DNA of 64,000 nt, taken from NCBI RefSeq assembly GCF_000515415.1, contig NZ_KI911783.1, positions 7,613,831 through 7,677,830 of the forward strand, in the 5' to 3' direction. Shown here in pieces: positions 1 through 7,693 of the stretch. This stretch comes from Bradyrhizobium sp. WSM1417. GTDB taxonomy: Bacteria > Pseudomonadota > Alphaproteobacteria > Rhizobiales > Xanthobacteraceae. The translations under genes and the position numbers were made by a program. A model generated the notes under the pieces. That model searched no databases and was not told where the DNA came from. It saw nothing but the letters and a program-made list of their open reading frames with translations. The stretch's first letter is position 1. The number at the start of each line of letters is the position of its first letter.

Positions 1-197
1 ACCTAGGTCAGACATGAGAAATCCTTACTTGGGGCAATCAGATCCGGTGCAGCCGAGCAGTCTAACAAGGCCAAGCTGAGGCAGGGATCGGACCACTTCA
101 GTGCTGCGGTCCTAAGATTCCGTTGTTGGTATTCCCGAGATCTTGCACGGCCTTGTTCATCGTTCTGTCGTTTGCGTACCTGCTGGCTGGCGATGAA

Positions 198-470
198 CTA
201 CCGTTGCTCCCGTTGGTAGCGGGCAGAACTGGGAATTCGGTTTCCAGTCGTGCCATGACTAAGGGCGTTGCTCGTGTTTGGCCCGGGTGAGCCAGCCGTA
301 CCGTTCACGGTCCCACCGCTCGAGCTGGATCCCGCAGCCGTGTTGCCAGAGCCGGTTGCTCCGCTCGAAGAACCAGCACCACTTCACCCTCCCCCTCCGC
401 TGCCCTGCGGAAAACTTAAGGTGCTAGTGCAGGTGAGAGCTCCTGCAATGAGAAGAGCGGTCACTTTCAT
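198..470 (-). pseudogene. Gly/Ser-rich small secreted protein, broken by an in-frame stop
   Basis: The frame opens with an ATG at 470 and a typical signal peptide (MKVTALLIAGALTCTSTLS) followed by a Gly-rich start. A TGA at 386-384 stops it after 28 residues. The same frame then continues without a break for about 60 codons, with the composition of the rest of the family (Gly, Ser, Ala, Thr, Asn), to a TAG at 198. The stop sits where a GGA glycine codon would fit, so one G-to-T change explains it. Similar Gly/Ser-rich exported proteins of unknown function are common in Bradyrhizobium. I infer an inactive copy; readthrough is possible but unsupported. Confidence 0.6.
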
Positions 471-625
471 GGCAGTTCTCCGGGATTCGATCCCATAAAG
501 CTCCGAACGTCTCGTCTCGTTCCATTCGAAGGTTTGGCCGATCGCCTCGGTTCCTGAGCCGAAGCGGGGGAACCATCTGCGCGATGTTCTATTGTCCTTC
601 GGGCAGGGAAGCTGAGGAGCTTTCA

Positions 626-700
626 ATGAATGGGATCATTTATATTGTCGGCTTGATCGTTGTGATCGGGATCGTTCTGTCGTTCTTCGGCCTGCGCTAG
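626..700 (+). CDS. 24-residue membrane microprotein
   Basis: This is a very short frame, MNG followed by a hydrophobic segment (IIYIVGLIVVIGIVLSFFG) and a final LR. It should form one transmembrane helix in the inner membrane. A ribosome-binding site (GAGGAG, 612-617) stands at good distance from the ATG. Short proteins with this layout (MNGIIYIVGLIVV...) recur in Bradyrhizobium genomes as unannotated or hypothetical genes. The function is unknown. Confidence 0.6.
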   Translation: MNGIIYIVGLIVVIGIVLSFFGLR

Positions 701-736
701 TCAGCACTGTGCGGCACCATCGAGTGCAAAGCAGTA

Positions 737-940
737 TTGTCGGCGTCGGACGAGGTTCACCTATTGCTTTATTGGCCCGTCCACGCATTAGACGGCGCGT
801 CCATTTTTGCGAGACTTTGCCGCCGTATTCAACAGCTAAAGCCGTACCCTTCGCCTTTTTCGCTTGTTGTGCCGCTCACACTTGTTGAACCGCTGAAATT
901 TATTGCAGTTCTTGTGGCAGGGAGTGGCCACACAATCTGG
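737..940 (+). pseudogene. Fragment of a small membrane protein family (paralogue at 49596-49886)
   Basis: The reading frame contains RRIQQLKPYPSPFSLVVPL and VEPLKFIAVLVAGSGH. These line up with RRIEKLGPYQSLAVLAVPV and VEPAKMLGVALVGEDHW of the intact gene at 49596-49886 on the minus strand. The similarity stops after the GSGH motif, and the second hydrophobic half and the KPKLL-type C-terminus are missing. No convincing start codon or ribosome-binding site is visible. I read it as a truncated remnant. Confidence 0.5.
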
Positions 941-1100
941 ACGACGGTTACAAAGATTAGAACGTTGCAATCTCGGCGGTCAGCTCGGCAGAAGGTCGTC
1001 GGTGACATCGGAAAAAATTTGTAACGATCTGGCTGCGGCACTTCTGTGCCGTCAATGCGGTATGCAAGAGCGTGGCCGACACTGCCCGTTCAAGTAAATG

Positions 1101-1408
1101 AAACACGAGAATACGGTCGTCCCAGCTTTACGTTTCGACGTTCTCGCCGTGGGCGGCGACGATCTTCGCGGCCTGCCACTGCATCTGCGAAGATAAATTT
1201 GCAGCGCCTGCTGGCGCGCCGGCCGGACGGGATCACCGTGGCGCCCTTTGAGCGGGGCGAGATTGGTCCCGATCTTTACCGGCCGCCTGCGGCATGGGCT
1301 TGAAGGGCTTGGTCTCAAAGCACCGCGATCGGCCTGACCGGGGCGCCGACAGAAGCATTGGGTAAGGTGAAGAATAGGCAACACCCCGCCATGAATCGCG
1401 AACTGTAG
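1101..1408 (+). pseudogene. ATP-dependent DNA ligase, C-terminal remnant
   Basis: Four consecutive pieces in shifting frames match the C-terminal half of LigD-type ATP-dependent DNA ligases: FDVLAVGGDDLRGLPLHLRR, then NLQRLLARRPDG...APFERGEIGPDL, then GMGLKGLVSKHRDRP, and finally VKNRQHPAMNREL with a stop at 1406-1408. An active enzyme joins nicked DNA via a lysine-AMP intermediate, but the catalytic lysine domain is absent here. At least three frameshifts make the copy dead. A non-overlapping upstream piece of the same family lies at 24870-24995. Confidence 0.65.
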
Positions 1409-1473
1409 CCGCACGCCCTCTTTAACTTCCTCGCGAATCAGATTCGTATGGCCTGAGGCGCAGGGGGGTGGAG

Positions 1474-1674
1474 ATGAAGTTCATTTTCACGGAAGCTGGC
1501 GGCAATAAGCCAGTTCGGAAGTGCGATCTTTGCTTACAGCCGATGAGGTATTTGGGCGAACATGCGAGATCTTGGCTGTTCAGGTGCGAGGATTGCGCGC
1601 TTGTCAGCACAGACAATATTCATCCTCCGCAAGCCGCCTTGGAAGGATCTCCTCGCTCGCCGCATGCTATCTGA
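1474..1674 (+). CDS. Small zinc-ribbon-like protein
   Basis: The frame encodes about 66 residues with two CxxC pairs (CDLC near residue 18 and CEDC near residue 39), the usual layout of a small zinc ribbon. The ATG at 1474 is chosen because the purine-rich AGGGGGGTGGAG just upstream can serve as the ribosome-binding site; the GTG at 1468 lies too close to it. The C-terminal tail after the second CxxC is low in structure and may be altered. The function is unknown. Confidence 0.4.
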   Translation: MKFIFTEAGGNKPVRKCDLCLQPMRYLGEHARSWLFRCEDCALVSTDNIHPPQAALEGSPRSPHAI

Positions 1675-2105
1675 CGGTTCGCCGCGCGAGGCGTGGCATT
1701 TAAGTCTCAAGTCTTCCGCATCGCGCAGGAATGACGTCAGGCGATGTTGCCTAGTCTAACCGCCCCCTGTTAGCTGCAGCGGCCGAGCATCCATTGCCCT
1801 GGGGTTGCAGGAAGACCATGGCGCCCGGCCGCCTGGTCGCAGAGCGGCTGCGACCAGGCACCATATAACCGCGAGTCGCTAAAACATTCGCCTTCTTCCT
1901 CGAGTGACACATTAAAATTCTGCATAAAAAGCCGGCCTCGCGGATCGGCAAGCGTGCGCCGCGATACGCTGCGGGTAGGGCTGGGAACGGCGTGCTCACT
2001 GCGCCGTTGGCTGAGTCGCTGGTGCCCAAGCCGGCGGAGCGGCCCCGGTCATACCGGCCACCCCTTCGAAGCCGGGGCCGTCTCTCCCTGTTCCGGAGTA
2101 AGCGT
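1675..2105. other. Intergenic stretch, nothing recognised
   Basis: I see no supported gene, RNA or repeat here. An inverted pair near 1836-1858 (GGTCGCAGAGCGGCTGCGACC) can form a short hairpin without a T-tract. Confidence 0.3.
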
Positions 2106-2465
2106 ATGCGTTCCTCGCCCTCGATCGTGCCGCTCGATCGCCTCGATCGCGATATCTATCTCGTCTTGGAAGATTTCGGAGCGCGCGCGGGCTGCGCCTG
2201 GCGGGAGACGGACGAGCAGGATACCGACTTCGAGACGCTCATCCGCGATCTGCTTTCTGGCCAATACGCCTATCCGGTCCGCATCGTCGCGTTCAATGCC
2301 ATCGAGGGTTGGTCTCGCGATGCGACCAGCGAGGTCGCGGACGAGCTGGCTGAGCGCGACGTAGGCGACCCCGAGATGGCGCCGGCGCTGCGTGCCTTCA
2401 TAGAAGCGAATGCCAGCCGACCGTTTGCCATCCAACTGGCGCTGCCGCTGCGCGGAGCCCCTTGA
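2106..2465 (+). CDS. Conserved hypothetical protein, 119 residues
   Basis: The ATG at 2106 is preceded by GGAG at the right distance. The product has the layout of a soluble small family that I know from Bradyrhizobium: an N-terminal IVPLDRLDRDIYLVLEDFG motif, a central WRETDEQDTD segment, and a YPVRIVAFNAIEGWSRDAT motif, ending in a basic/hydrophobic PLPLRG tail. No signal peptide or membrane segment is present and the function is unknown. Its stop codon lies 2 bases before the next start, so the two genes are probably co-transcribed. Confidence 0.7.
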   Translation: MRSSPSIVPLDRLDRDIYLVLEDFGARAGCAWRETDEQDTDFETLIRDLLSGQYAYPVRIVAFNAIEGWSRDATSEVADELAERDVGDPEMAPALRAFIEANASRPFAIQLALPLRGAP

Positions 2466-2467
2466 CC

Positions 2468-2707
2468 ATGGCGCATCTGCCCCCCGCCGAGAGGATCGAG
2501 CAGAGCTATGACCTTGCCATGATAGCGCTGGCCGATTGTCTCACGCAGGAGCGCGATGCAGCAGCGACGGTCGACCGGCTGATCCGCATTCTCGACCGCG
2601 ACAGTCTCCGCGAGGCAATTACGGAGGTCCTCGTCAATGCTCGCGTTCATCCTAGGATCCCGGCGCGACCACGACTGTATGGATCTACGACCAGGGCGAG
2701 GACCTGA
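2468..2707 (+). CDS. Small helical hypothetical protein (LPPAER family), C-terminus suspect
   Basis: The ATG at 2468 lies 2 bases after the stop of the upstream gene. Residues 1-60 (starting MAHLPPAERIEQSYDLAM) look like a helical family found beside FxYEV-type small genes in Bradyrhizobium. After about residue 60 the sequence turns into Arg/Pro-rich text that overlaps the next gene's reading frame. A frame one base away has a stop at 2653-2655, which would give a normal end. A 1-base frameshift near the C-terminus is therefore likely. A remnant with the same N-terminus (MARLTPAE) is at 16408. Confidence 0.55.
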   Translation: MAHLPPAERIEQSYDLAMIALADCLTQERDAAATVDRLIRILDRDSLREAITEVLVNARVHPRIPARPRLYGSTTRART

Positions 2708-2826
2708 AGGTGTTCGCCAATGAGGAAGCCGCGCGGGCCTGGATTGACGAAAACGATCCGGATGGCGTCGCGTTTGAGTACGAGGTGGCCGGCGTGAACC
2801 GTGGCATAGAAAGCGGCCGCCGCTGA
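2656..2826 (+). pseudogene. Small 'ARAWIDENDPDGVAFEYEV' protein without a start codon
   Basis: The open frame after the TAG at 2653-2655 encodes TVWIYDQGEDLKVFANEEA, then ARAWIDENDPDGVAFEYEV and a short basic tail, which is the whole body of a small family known from Bradyrhizobium. No ATG, GTG or TTG in frame precedes the VWIY motif, and the upstream gene runs into it. I read it as a gene that has lost its start, or one read only after frameshifting. The paralogue at 16408-16529 keeps only the second half. Confidence 0.5.
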
Positions 2827-2845
2827 AGGTCCTCAAAACAAGGCA

Positions 2846-2872
2846 GCCCCGGCGTGCCTAGGAGCCCGGGGC
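2846..2872. terminator. GC-rich hairpin after the small-gene cluster
   Basis: GCCCCGG (2846-2852) pairs with CCGGGGC (2866-2872) around a 13-base loop. No T-run follows, so it is only a weak candidate terminator. Confidence 0.35.
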
Positions 2873-3372
2873 CATAACCTCAGCTTCCGGTGCGGCCGGT
2901 CGTTCGGTTACGGGAGTTAAGTTAAAAGGAGTTCGGCAGAGCCGCTTTGAGATTGCTCAATGACGACGGAACCTTGGACGGGCGTTCAGTTCGTGTGTTT
3001 CCGGAAGCCCGCCGGTCGAGCAAGGCGCTGTCATCAACCTGTGGCATAATCATTGCATAGTCGAACACGGAGTGGGATTTCAGTGCCCGGTCTGAGACAA
3101 GAGCGCTGCCGGGGGGACCTTCATTTCGAGCCCGGCGGCGCTCTTTCTTATGCTGTTTAAGCGTTTGAAACCGCGCCAACATGGCGAGGCAACGACTGCA
3201 CTCCGAAGTTGGCGCGGATCAAGTCCGCACGTCCGCGTCGATATCAACCCGCTGCTGGATCTCGCCCAACTGCGCCCCCGACTTCAAATTTCATCTCAAA
3301 TCTATGAACTAGTTCACAATTGCTTCTATTCGCGGGGGCGCAAAACTCCAGCTTCAGCGGAGCAATTAAATC
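2873..3372. other. Intergenic stretch, nothing recognised
   Basis: Open frames exist on both strands, but none has a ribosome-binding site, family likeness or protein-like composition that I can support. Confidence 0.3.
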
Positions 3373-3531
3373 ATGAGCTATTCAAATGGAAAGCGCGTTC
3401 CGCGGCGCATTGTGATTGCCTGTTTGCTCGTCCTATCTGGAACAGCCTTGGTGATCGTGGCGCCCTCCTATCTGAACTTCCGAACCCACACTGCGTCGGA
3501 CATGGCGTGCGCCGCTGATGGCTACTGCTGA
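3373..3531 (+). CDS. 52-residue membrane or exported microprotein
   Basis: The product starts with a basic stretch (MSYSNGKRVPRR), followed by a hydrophobic helix (IVIACLLVLSGTALVIVA) and a short outside tail with two cysteines (MACAADGYC at the end). GGAG stands about 11 bases before the ATG. The layout suggests a single-pass protein with its C-terminus in the periplasm, where the two cysteines could pair. I do not recognise the family. Confidence 0.55.
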   Translation: MSYSNGKRVPRRIVIACLLVLSGTALVIVAPSYLNFRTHTASDMACAADGYC

Positions 3532-3765
3532 CGGATCGGCAGTCCATCACGATCATCGCCAGCGTCGGGCACGACGATATTAGGTCACCTGGAAAATCTC
3601 GCTGTAGTGGCGAATATGCGCGAAGGTCCTGCCCGGCGCCTCGGCCTCAGCTTCACCCATCCGGATGCAAACTCTGCACTTGGAACTAGAACGCGGCGCC
3701 TGATGGCTCCAAGTGCAGGAATCCCCTTCAGAGCACCCCATGTGGAAAAAGGAAAGGGAATCAGA

Positions 3766-4059
3766 ATGCGCGCACTGATGATCGCATGTATCGTCTCCGC
3801 CTCCATCGGCGCTGCTAGGGCCGCTGACACCACGGCAGACAAGACAAAGCAAAAAGACAAGTGCAGCCACATGCTCATGGACGGGCAGTTGGTCGATCTA
3901 CCCGTTGACGCGAGCGTTTGCGTCCGCTCGCCTGCGCCATACACGAACGAATACGCACTGCTTCACTGCTATCCGCCCCTTCAAGAGGTCGAGCTCGTAA
4001 AGCACGGTGATTCCCGCTGTCTTGGAAAGTACGAAAATCGCGAGCGCAAAAATAGGTGA
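3766..4059 (+). CDS. Small secreted cysteine-containing protein
   Basis: The ATG at 3766 is chosen because it begins a clear signal peptide (MRALMIACIVSASIGAARA) and is preceded by a purine-rich GGAAAGGGA. The longer upstream frame has no such feature. The mature part of about 78 residues is charged, contains four cysteines (KCSH, VCVR, HCYP, RCLG) and ends in a basic tail. This suggests a disulfide-bonded periplasmic protein. The function is unknown. Confidence 0.6.
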   Translation: MRALMIACIVSASIGAARAADTTADKTKQKDKCSHMLMDGQLVDLPVDASVCVRSPAPYTNEYALLHCYPPLQEVELVKHGDSRCLGKYENRERKNR

Positions 4060-4166
4060 CGCAAACCAATCTGTTCGCTCTGGTCCGAGTCAGGCCCAGA
4101 AACGTTTCAGAGTGGTTACGCCGCACCAACCGGGTGCCGTGAGGACCGGCGCCGGCGCACGTGGCA

Positions 4167-4304
4167 TCAGCGATTGAGAGCGTGCGGAATTTGATAACGC
4201 TCTAGCCGTTCGATGCCCTTCTGAATCTCGCGCTGCGAGAGCCAAAGCTCAAACAAGAAGAGCGAGCCAGCAAGCGCAGCTAAGCCGATACTGAGCCTCA
4301 TCAT
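4167..4304 (-). CDS. 45-residue membrane-anchored microprotein
   Basis: Two ATGs in a row (4304-4299) open a frame with an N-terminal hydrophobic helix (LSIGLAALAGSLFLFELWL) followed by a charged helix (SQREIQKGIERLERYQI). GGAG lies about 12 bases upstream. The layout is that of a one-helix inner-membrane peptide with a cytosolic or periplasmic coil. The family is not recognised. Confidence 0.5.
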   Translation of the reverse strand: MMRLSIGLAALAGSLFLFELWLSQREIQKGIERLERYQIPHALNR

Positions 4305-4824
4305 TGCGATAAAATGCTCCGCTCGTCTCCAAGGTTCCCTCCAACTTTCGGAGCAAAAACCGGAAACTCAGCGGATCTCATTCACTTAATGATGATGCGA
4401 GGTCGTCGCGCAGTGCTCGCGGAGCAGCGCTAATGCTACGGTCTTGCGTGCGGAGCGCTGCAAGAGGACCGTGCCCGAGGCGAACATTCGTCGGGCTCCG
4501 GTGTCCTATAGGCACCCGGAGTGACATCCTGGACTACCGGGACGAACTCCAAAGGCTGGCGACCGTGGAGCAGCTGGAAAGTCTCACCACAAAGGATCAG
4601 GGGCAAGCTCGATGAGCTCCGCGCCGTGACGGTTACGCGACGACGTCAGCAAGCCTGCTTTTCGTTACTGGTCCGTCGTGAAGCGATGGCACTAGCGGAT
4701 CATCCGAACCATTTCGCCCCAAACAACACGAAGGTAAGTCATTAGGGGAGTACGGATCTCTGAACTAAAGACAGCTCGCGGGGCTGGTTCAAGCGTTTAA
4801 AGGGGCAATTAACCTACTGGGTTG
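4305..4824. other. Intergenic stretch, nothing firm
   Basis: A short open stretch at about 4521-4620 reads DYRDELQRLATVEQLESL in one frame and continues as RGKLDELRAVTV in the next. This could be the remains of a helical gene. No start or family can be assigned. Confidence 0.25.
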
Positions 4825-5043
4825 TTAGGTGATTTCAACATCCGCCGGCGACGTGACCATGAGCCACAGTCTCGTCCCACCAGAGATAAAGCAGGAGGTG
4901 ATTAGAAACTCGCCTGGCGGTGCTCCAGCTAAGTATCGCGACGCCGCTTCAAAGGAGTCAAAAGGGCCAGCAGCATCCCAGATCTCGCCTCCGAGTTGCT
5001 GGCTAATCATGATCTCACGTCTTCGTTTCATAGCTTCTGACAC
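4825..5043 (-). CDS. Hypothetical protein, 72 residues
   Basis: The frame opens with GTG at 5043 (or ATG at 5031) after a weak AGGG. Its product is soluble and protein-like in composition, with a central FDSFEAASRYLAGAP motif and a mixed beta-type C-terminus. No signal peptide, membrane segment or known motif is visible. No other frame competes on the opposite strand. Confidence 0.4.
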   Translation of the reverse strand: MSEAMKRRREIMISQQLGGEIWDAAGPFDSFEAASRYLAGAPPGEFLITSCFISGGTRLWLMVTSPADVEIT

Positions 5044-5265
5044 TCACGCCCTACGCTAGTCTGCGAACAGGAAAGATCAGGTAAATCGGAATGAGAGGCT
5101 ACTTTGATGCAATTTGCGCATCAGATGCAGTCTCGACCTAAGCTACATTGTCCGGACACGTGATTTGGCTGATGCTTCGAAGCTCAGCCCCATGCATTTT
5201 GATCGGATCAAGCCGCCGCATGGAAACAACACGCTGCCTCGATATCTAGAGAAGCGGTTCGGCTC

Positions 5266-5508
5266 ATGTCCGAACTGAACATTCCGATCATCCCGACAAA
5301 TTTCACGGTCTGGTTTACATATGTTCTCGGTCGCTCTCCTGCCCTGCGCAAGACGATTGTTGAAGCGAGAACCCCTGTCGCCGATTTCTAAGCTGACGAA
5401 GAGATCAGTAGGTTCGTTGCGACAGAAGGCGCTGAAGCTCGGGATCGGGCTCGGTCATCAGCGGTAGACTTTGCTTCTGATTACATTCGGCAACAGAGAG
5501 AGACCTAG
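5266..5508 (+). pseudogene. Remnant of a diguanylate-cyclase N-terminal domain
   Basis: The stretch NIPIIPTNFTVWFTYVLG followed by SPALRKTI matches the conserved N-terminal helical region of alphaproteobacterial GGDEF proteins, where a '(P)TPxNFxxWYxYxxGxNPAL' pattern recurs. A TAA at 5389-5391 interrupts it. The same frame then stays open for 38 more codons in helical, charged sequence. No GGDEF catalytic motif follows. I read it as the front end of a decayed c-di-GMP synthase gene. Confidence 0.45.
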
Positions 5509-5638
5509 CCGAAAGCTAGAAATTGCCACTCATCACACTCCGGCCCCTTTCGCTCAGCGATCGCCCCAGTCGCTCCGGGTGGAACCTTATAGTCGCTTGC
5601 GCTTTGGTTCCACCAGCGTGCATAAGTACAGGCGAACG

Positions 5639-6085
5639 ATGTTCAGGTGGTCCAACTCGCCTAACCGAAAGATCCGCGACGACCGGAGATACCTGGAGAC
5701 GAGAGCTCGTCGCCTCTTGCAGAGTTATCTAACGTCGAGTGAATTGCACAAGCAGCAATACTACCAGGTGATCGCCGGGGCGGCTGCTGCGTGTCAGGCC
5801 GGAGTTTCTGATCCGAGCTTAGAAAATGAGACGCTCGCCGAGTTGGCTGCGGAGGCGGCCATGAAAGTTGTAAAAATCCGTGTTCCGGAAGCAAAGGATG
5901 AGCACGATCACTCGGCTGTACTGATTACGGATGCCTACGCAACGGTGGCCATTGCATACCGCCGTGCTGCTGCCGCCTACACAGCTGACAAAGAAATGGA
6001 GCAACTAGGGACCGCCGCTGTGCATCTGGTCACGATAGCGAATTCATTTATGAATGCTGAATCGGAGCAGCCAACGACGCACTGA
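5639..6085 (+). CDS. Helical hypothetical protein, 148 residues
   Basis: The ATG at 5639 follows an AGG-containing leader. The longer frame upstream is Arg/Ser-rich and does not look coding. The product is rich in Ala, Glu and Leu and should be mostly helical (for example ETLAELAAEAAMKVVKIR, and AYATVAIAYRRAAAAYTAD further on). No signal peptide or membrane segment is present. The family is not recognised. Confidence 0.5.
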   Translation: MFRWSNSPNRKIRDDRRYLETRARRLLQSYLTSSELHKQQYYQVIAGAAAACQAGVSDPSLENETLAELAAEAAMKVVKIRVPEAKDEHDHSAVLITDAYATVAIAYRRAAAAYTADKEMEQLGTAAVHLVTIANSFMNAESEQPTTH

Positions 6086-6196
6086 TGCGCCGTTCAGTTC
6101 CCTCTCTCCCCACGTAACCTTGCGCAAAGCGTTTCTCCTAAGCTGCTCGTAAGGGCTTGCTTGTATCGTTGTCGCCAACAAGAAAGGGTGGGCGGC

Positions 6197-6319
6197 ATGT
6201 CGATTGCATTTCGGGTCTTTGTCCTTGTGGTCTGTGCTTACGCCGGTTGGGAAACCCCAAGCATCCAGTTCGGCGAATTTCGAGAGCCTCAGCAGCAAGG
6301 GCGTTCTCCAACCGGATAA
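6197..6319 (+). CDS. 40-residue exported microprotein
   Basis: The frame opens with a hydrophobic leader (MSIAFRVFVLVVCAYAG) followed by a short polar tail ending in SPTG. AAGAAAGGGTGGGCGGC before the ATG can serve as a ribosome-binding site. It is probably exported or anchored in the membrane. The function is unknown. Confidence 0.4.
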   Translation: MSIAFRVFVLVVCAYAGWETPSIQFGEFREPQQQGRSPTG

Positions 6320-6546
6320 ACCAAGAATGAACAAACCAAAGCTTCACGTCGAAAGTCCGCAACCCCGCCAAGTACAGCGATGCTGAAGATCGAGATCTAC
6401 GATGCAGCATCGAAGTCACGGACGCCGGCGAGATAGCTACCTCTGCACCGCAGCATGCGTAATAACCATGTTCTCCGTTTTAATCTATCTTTAGCTTTCT
6501 GCTAACAATCCCGGTCTCAAGGTCGTCGCCAAAACGGAGGCGTCCT

Positions 6547-7053
6547 ATGCCTTTCATGAGATACTTTGGATTTGTCGGCAGTGCTCTCGTCCTATTGCTG
6601 ATCGGAGTCGGCTGGTGCTTCCCGCAACAGCCAACAGAACCGATTACCAGTGACACAGAGCGGCCGGCAATCAGGATCACTTCACTCGAGCCGTTACCTG
6701 AGCGGGTAGTAATCGACACCAGTTTGCCGACTACTGAGGTGCCGCCGAGCATCAGTGCCGCTCCATCGATAACCACGAGCAAATCCGCTAATCAGGGACC
6801 GCAGAGCGCATCTGCTGAATTCGACGTTAGCCCTATCCCAGCAGTTCCAAGGTCAGTTGGCGAGGCCTCCAAGACGAAGCATATCGCAAAACGTCAACCT
6901 GCGGAAAAAGTCGCCAAGCATCGAGCAGCGCAGCCGTTGAATATTGTGCCCGCACCAATGGCAGGGGTGCACGGTACGGCGCCTGATACGAGGATGTCGT
7001 TGCTGGACACGCTGAAGGAGCGATTGGGGCAAACGCTTTTCAGCTTCAACTGA
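6547..7053 (+). CDS. Membrane-anchored periplasmic protein of the 'RPVIRITSxExLPERVVIDT' family
   Basis: The ATG at 6547 has GGAG seven bases upstream. Residues 4-25 form a membrane anchor (YFGFVGSALVLLLIGVGW), followed by the family motif RPAIRITSLEPLPERVVIDT near residue 40. The rest is a long Pro/Ser/Ala-rich low-complexity region with basic patches. I know full-length relatives with the same anchor and motif from Bradyrhizobium and Rhodopseudomonas, all of unknown function. It probably sits in the inner membrane with its body in the periplasm. Confidence 0.65.
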   Translation: MPFMRYFGFVGSALVLLLIGVGWCFPQQPTEPITSDTERPAIRITSLEPLPERVVIDTSLPTTEVPPSISAAPSITTSKSANQGPQSASAEFDVSPIPAVPRSVGEASKTKHIAKRQPAEKVAKHRAAQPLNIVPAPMAGVHGTAPDTRMSLLDTLKERLGQTLFSFN

Positions 7054-7526
7054 AGACCGAGCGACCTCAGTTACCAGAAAGTCTCGGGACTTATCTCAAG
7101 CCTTTTACCCTCGATGCAATCCAGGCAAGCTTGGTCTGAATGAACCGAAGAAGTCCGGCGCTCGCCCGTCCCCTCGGTCGGCGGCCCCGCCCATATTGAG
7201 CGATAGATCCCTGGGCAAAGCTCATCCTCGCTCGCTGACGGGAAAAGCAGGCCACGCTGAGGCCGTTAGATATGTTGTCGCTGTTCGAGCGTCATTGATT
7301 CAGCCCAGTTCGGGCCGAGGGCGACGTGACGTTTCGCTGCTGCGAGACAAAGTTGGCTTCCCTGATGGGAGGCACCCCACAGCACGCCGATCTCCGTTCT
7401 GTCGAAGGTCCGATCATGCGATTAAGCCTCGCCCGCGGCGGCCGCGCTGTCTGGTCGGGCGAGTTTTAATGTTGGGGGCTTGTTTCGGGGCAGCAAAGAA
7501 GAAGCCTTTCTACGCAGGAGGGAAAC
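7054..7526. other. Intergenic stretch, nothing recognised
   Basis: I see no supported gene between the membrane protein and the truncated secreted-peptide gene. Confidence 0.3.
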
Positions 7527-7605
7527 ATGAAAAAATTCACCCTCAGAGTAAGTCGACAGGGTCTTTTGGCGGCTTGCGTTGCTGCCGGTATTCTGGCGGA
7601 TCGTG
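7527..7605 (+). pseudogene. Start of a secreted-protein gene cut by the group II intron
   Basis: A strong AGGAGG (7516-7521) precedes the ATG. The frame begins with a signal-peptide-like MKKFTLRVSRQGLLAACVAA and is cut at about 7605 by the 3' end of the group II intron, which lies in the opposite orientation. The frame runs on into intron sequence with no protein-like content. A headless secreted-protein gene lies on the far side of the intron and IS256 element (10903-11155). Whether both pieces come from one gene cannot be decided from the sequence alone. Confidence 0.5.
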
Positions 7606-7640
7606 GTCGAGTAGCTCAGCCATTTGGCTTTCGCCCTCAC

Positions 7641-7674
7641 AGATCCGGGCGGGCGGCTTTCCCGCACCCGGCTC
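7641..7674 (-). ncRNA. Group II intron domain V
   Basis: Read on the minus strand, GAGCCGGG...GAAA...CCCGGATCT forms the short two-part helix with a GAAA tetraloop that is the hallmark of the domain V catalytic core. It lies about 20 bases after the reverse-transcriptase stop, as expected. The domain VI-like segment follows at about 7640-7606. Confidence 0.75.
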
Positions 7675-7693
7675 TTCCCGAGGGTAACCCGCG

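Noticed and set aside
7611..7617. GTAGCTC-like tRNA D-arm motif near the end of the group II intron
   Set aside because: No acceptor stem, anticodon arm or T-arm fits around it. It is part of the intron domain VI region.
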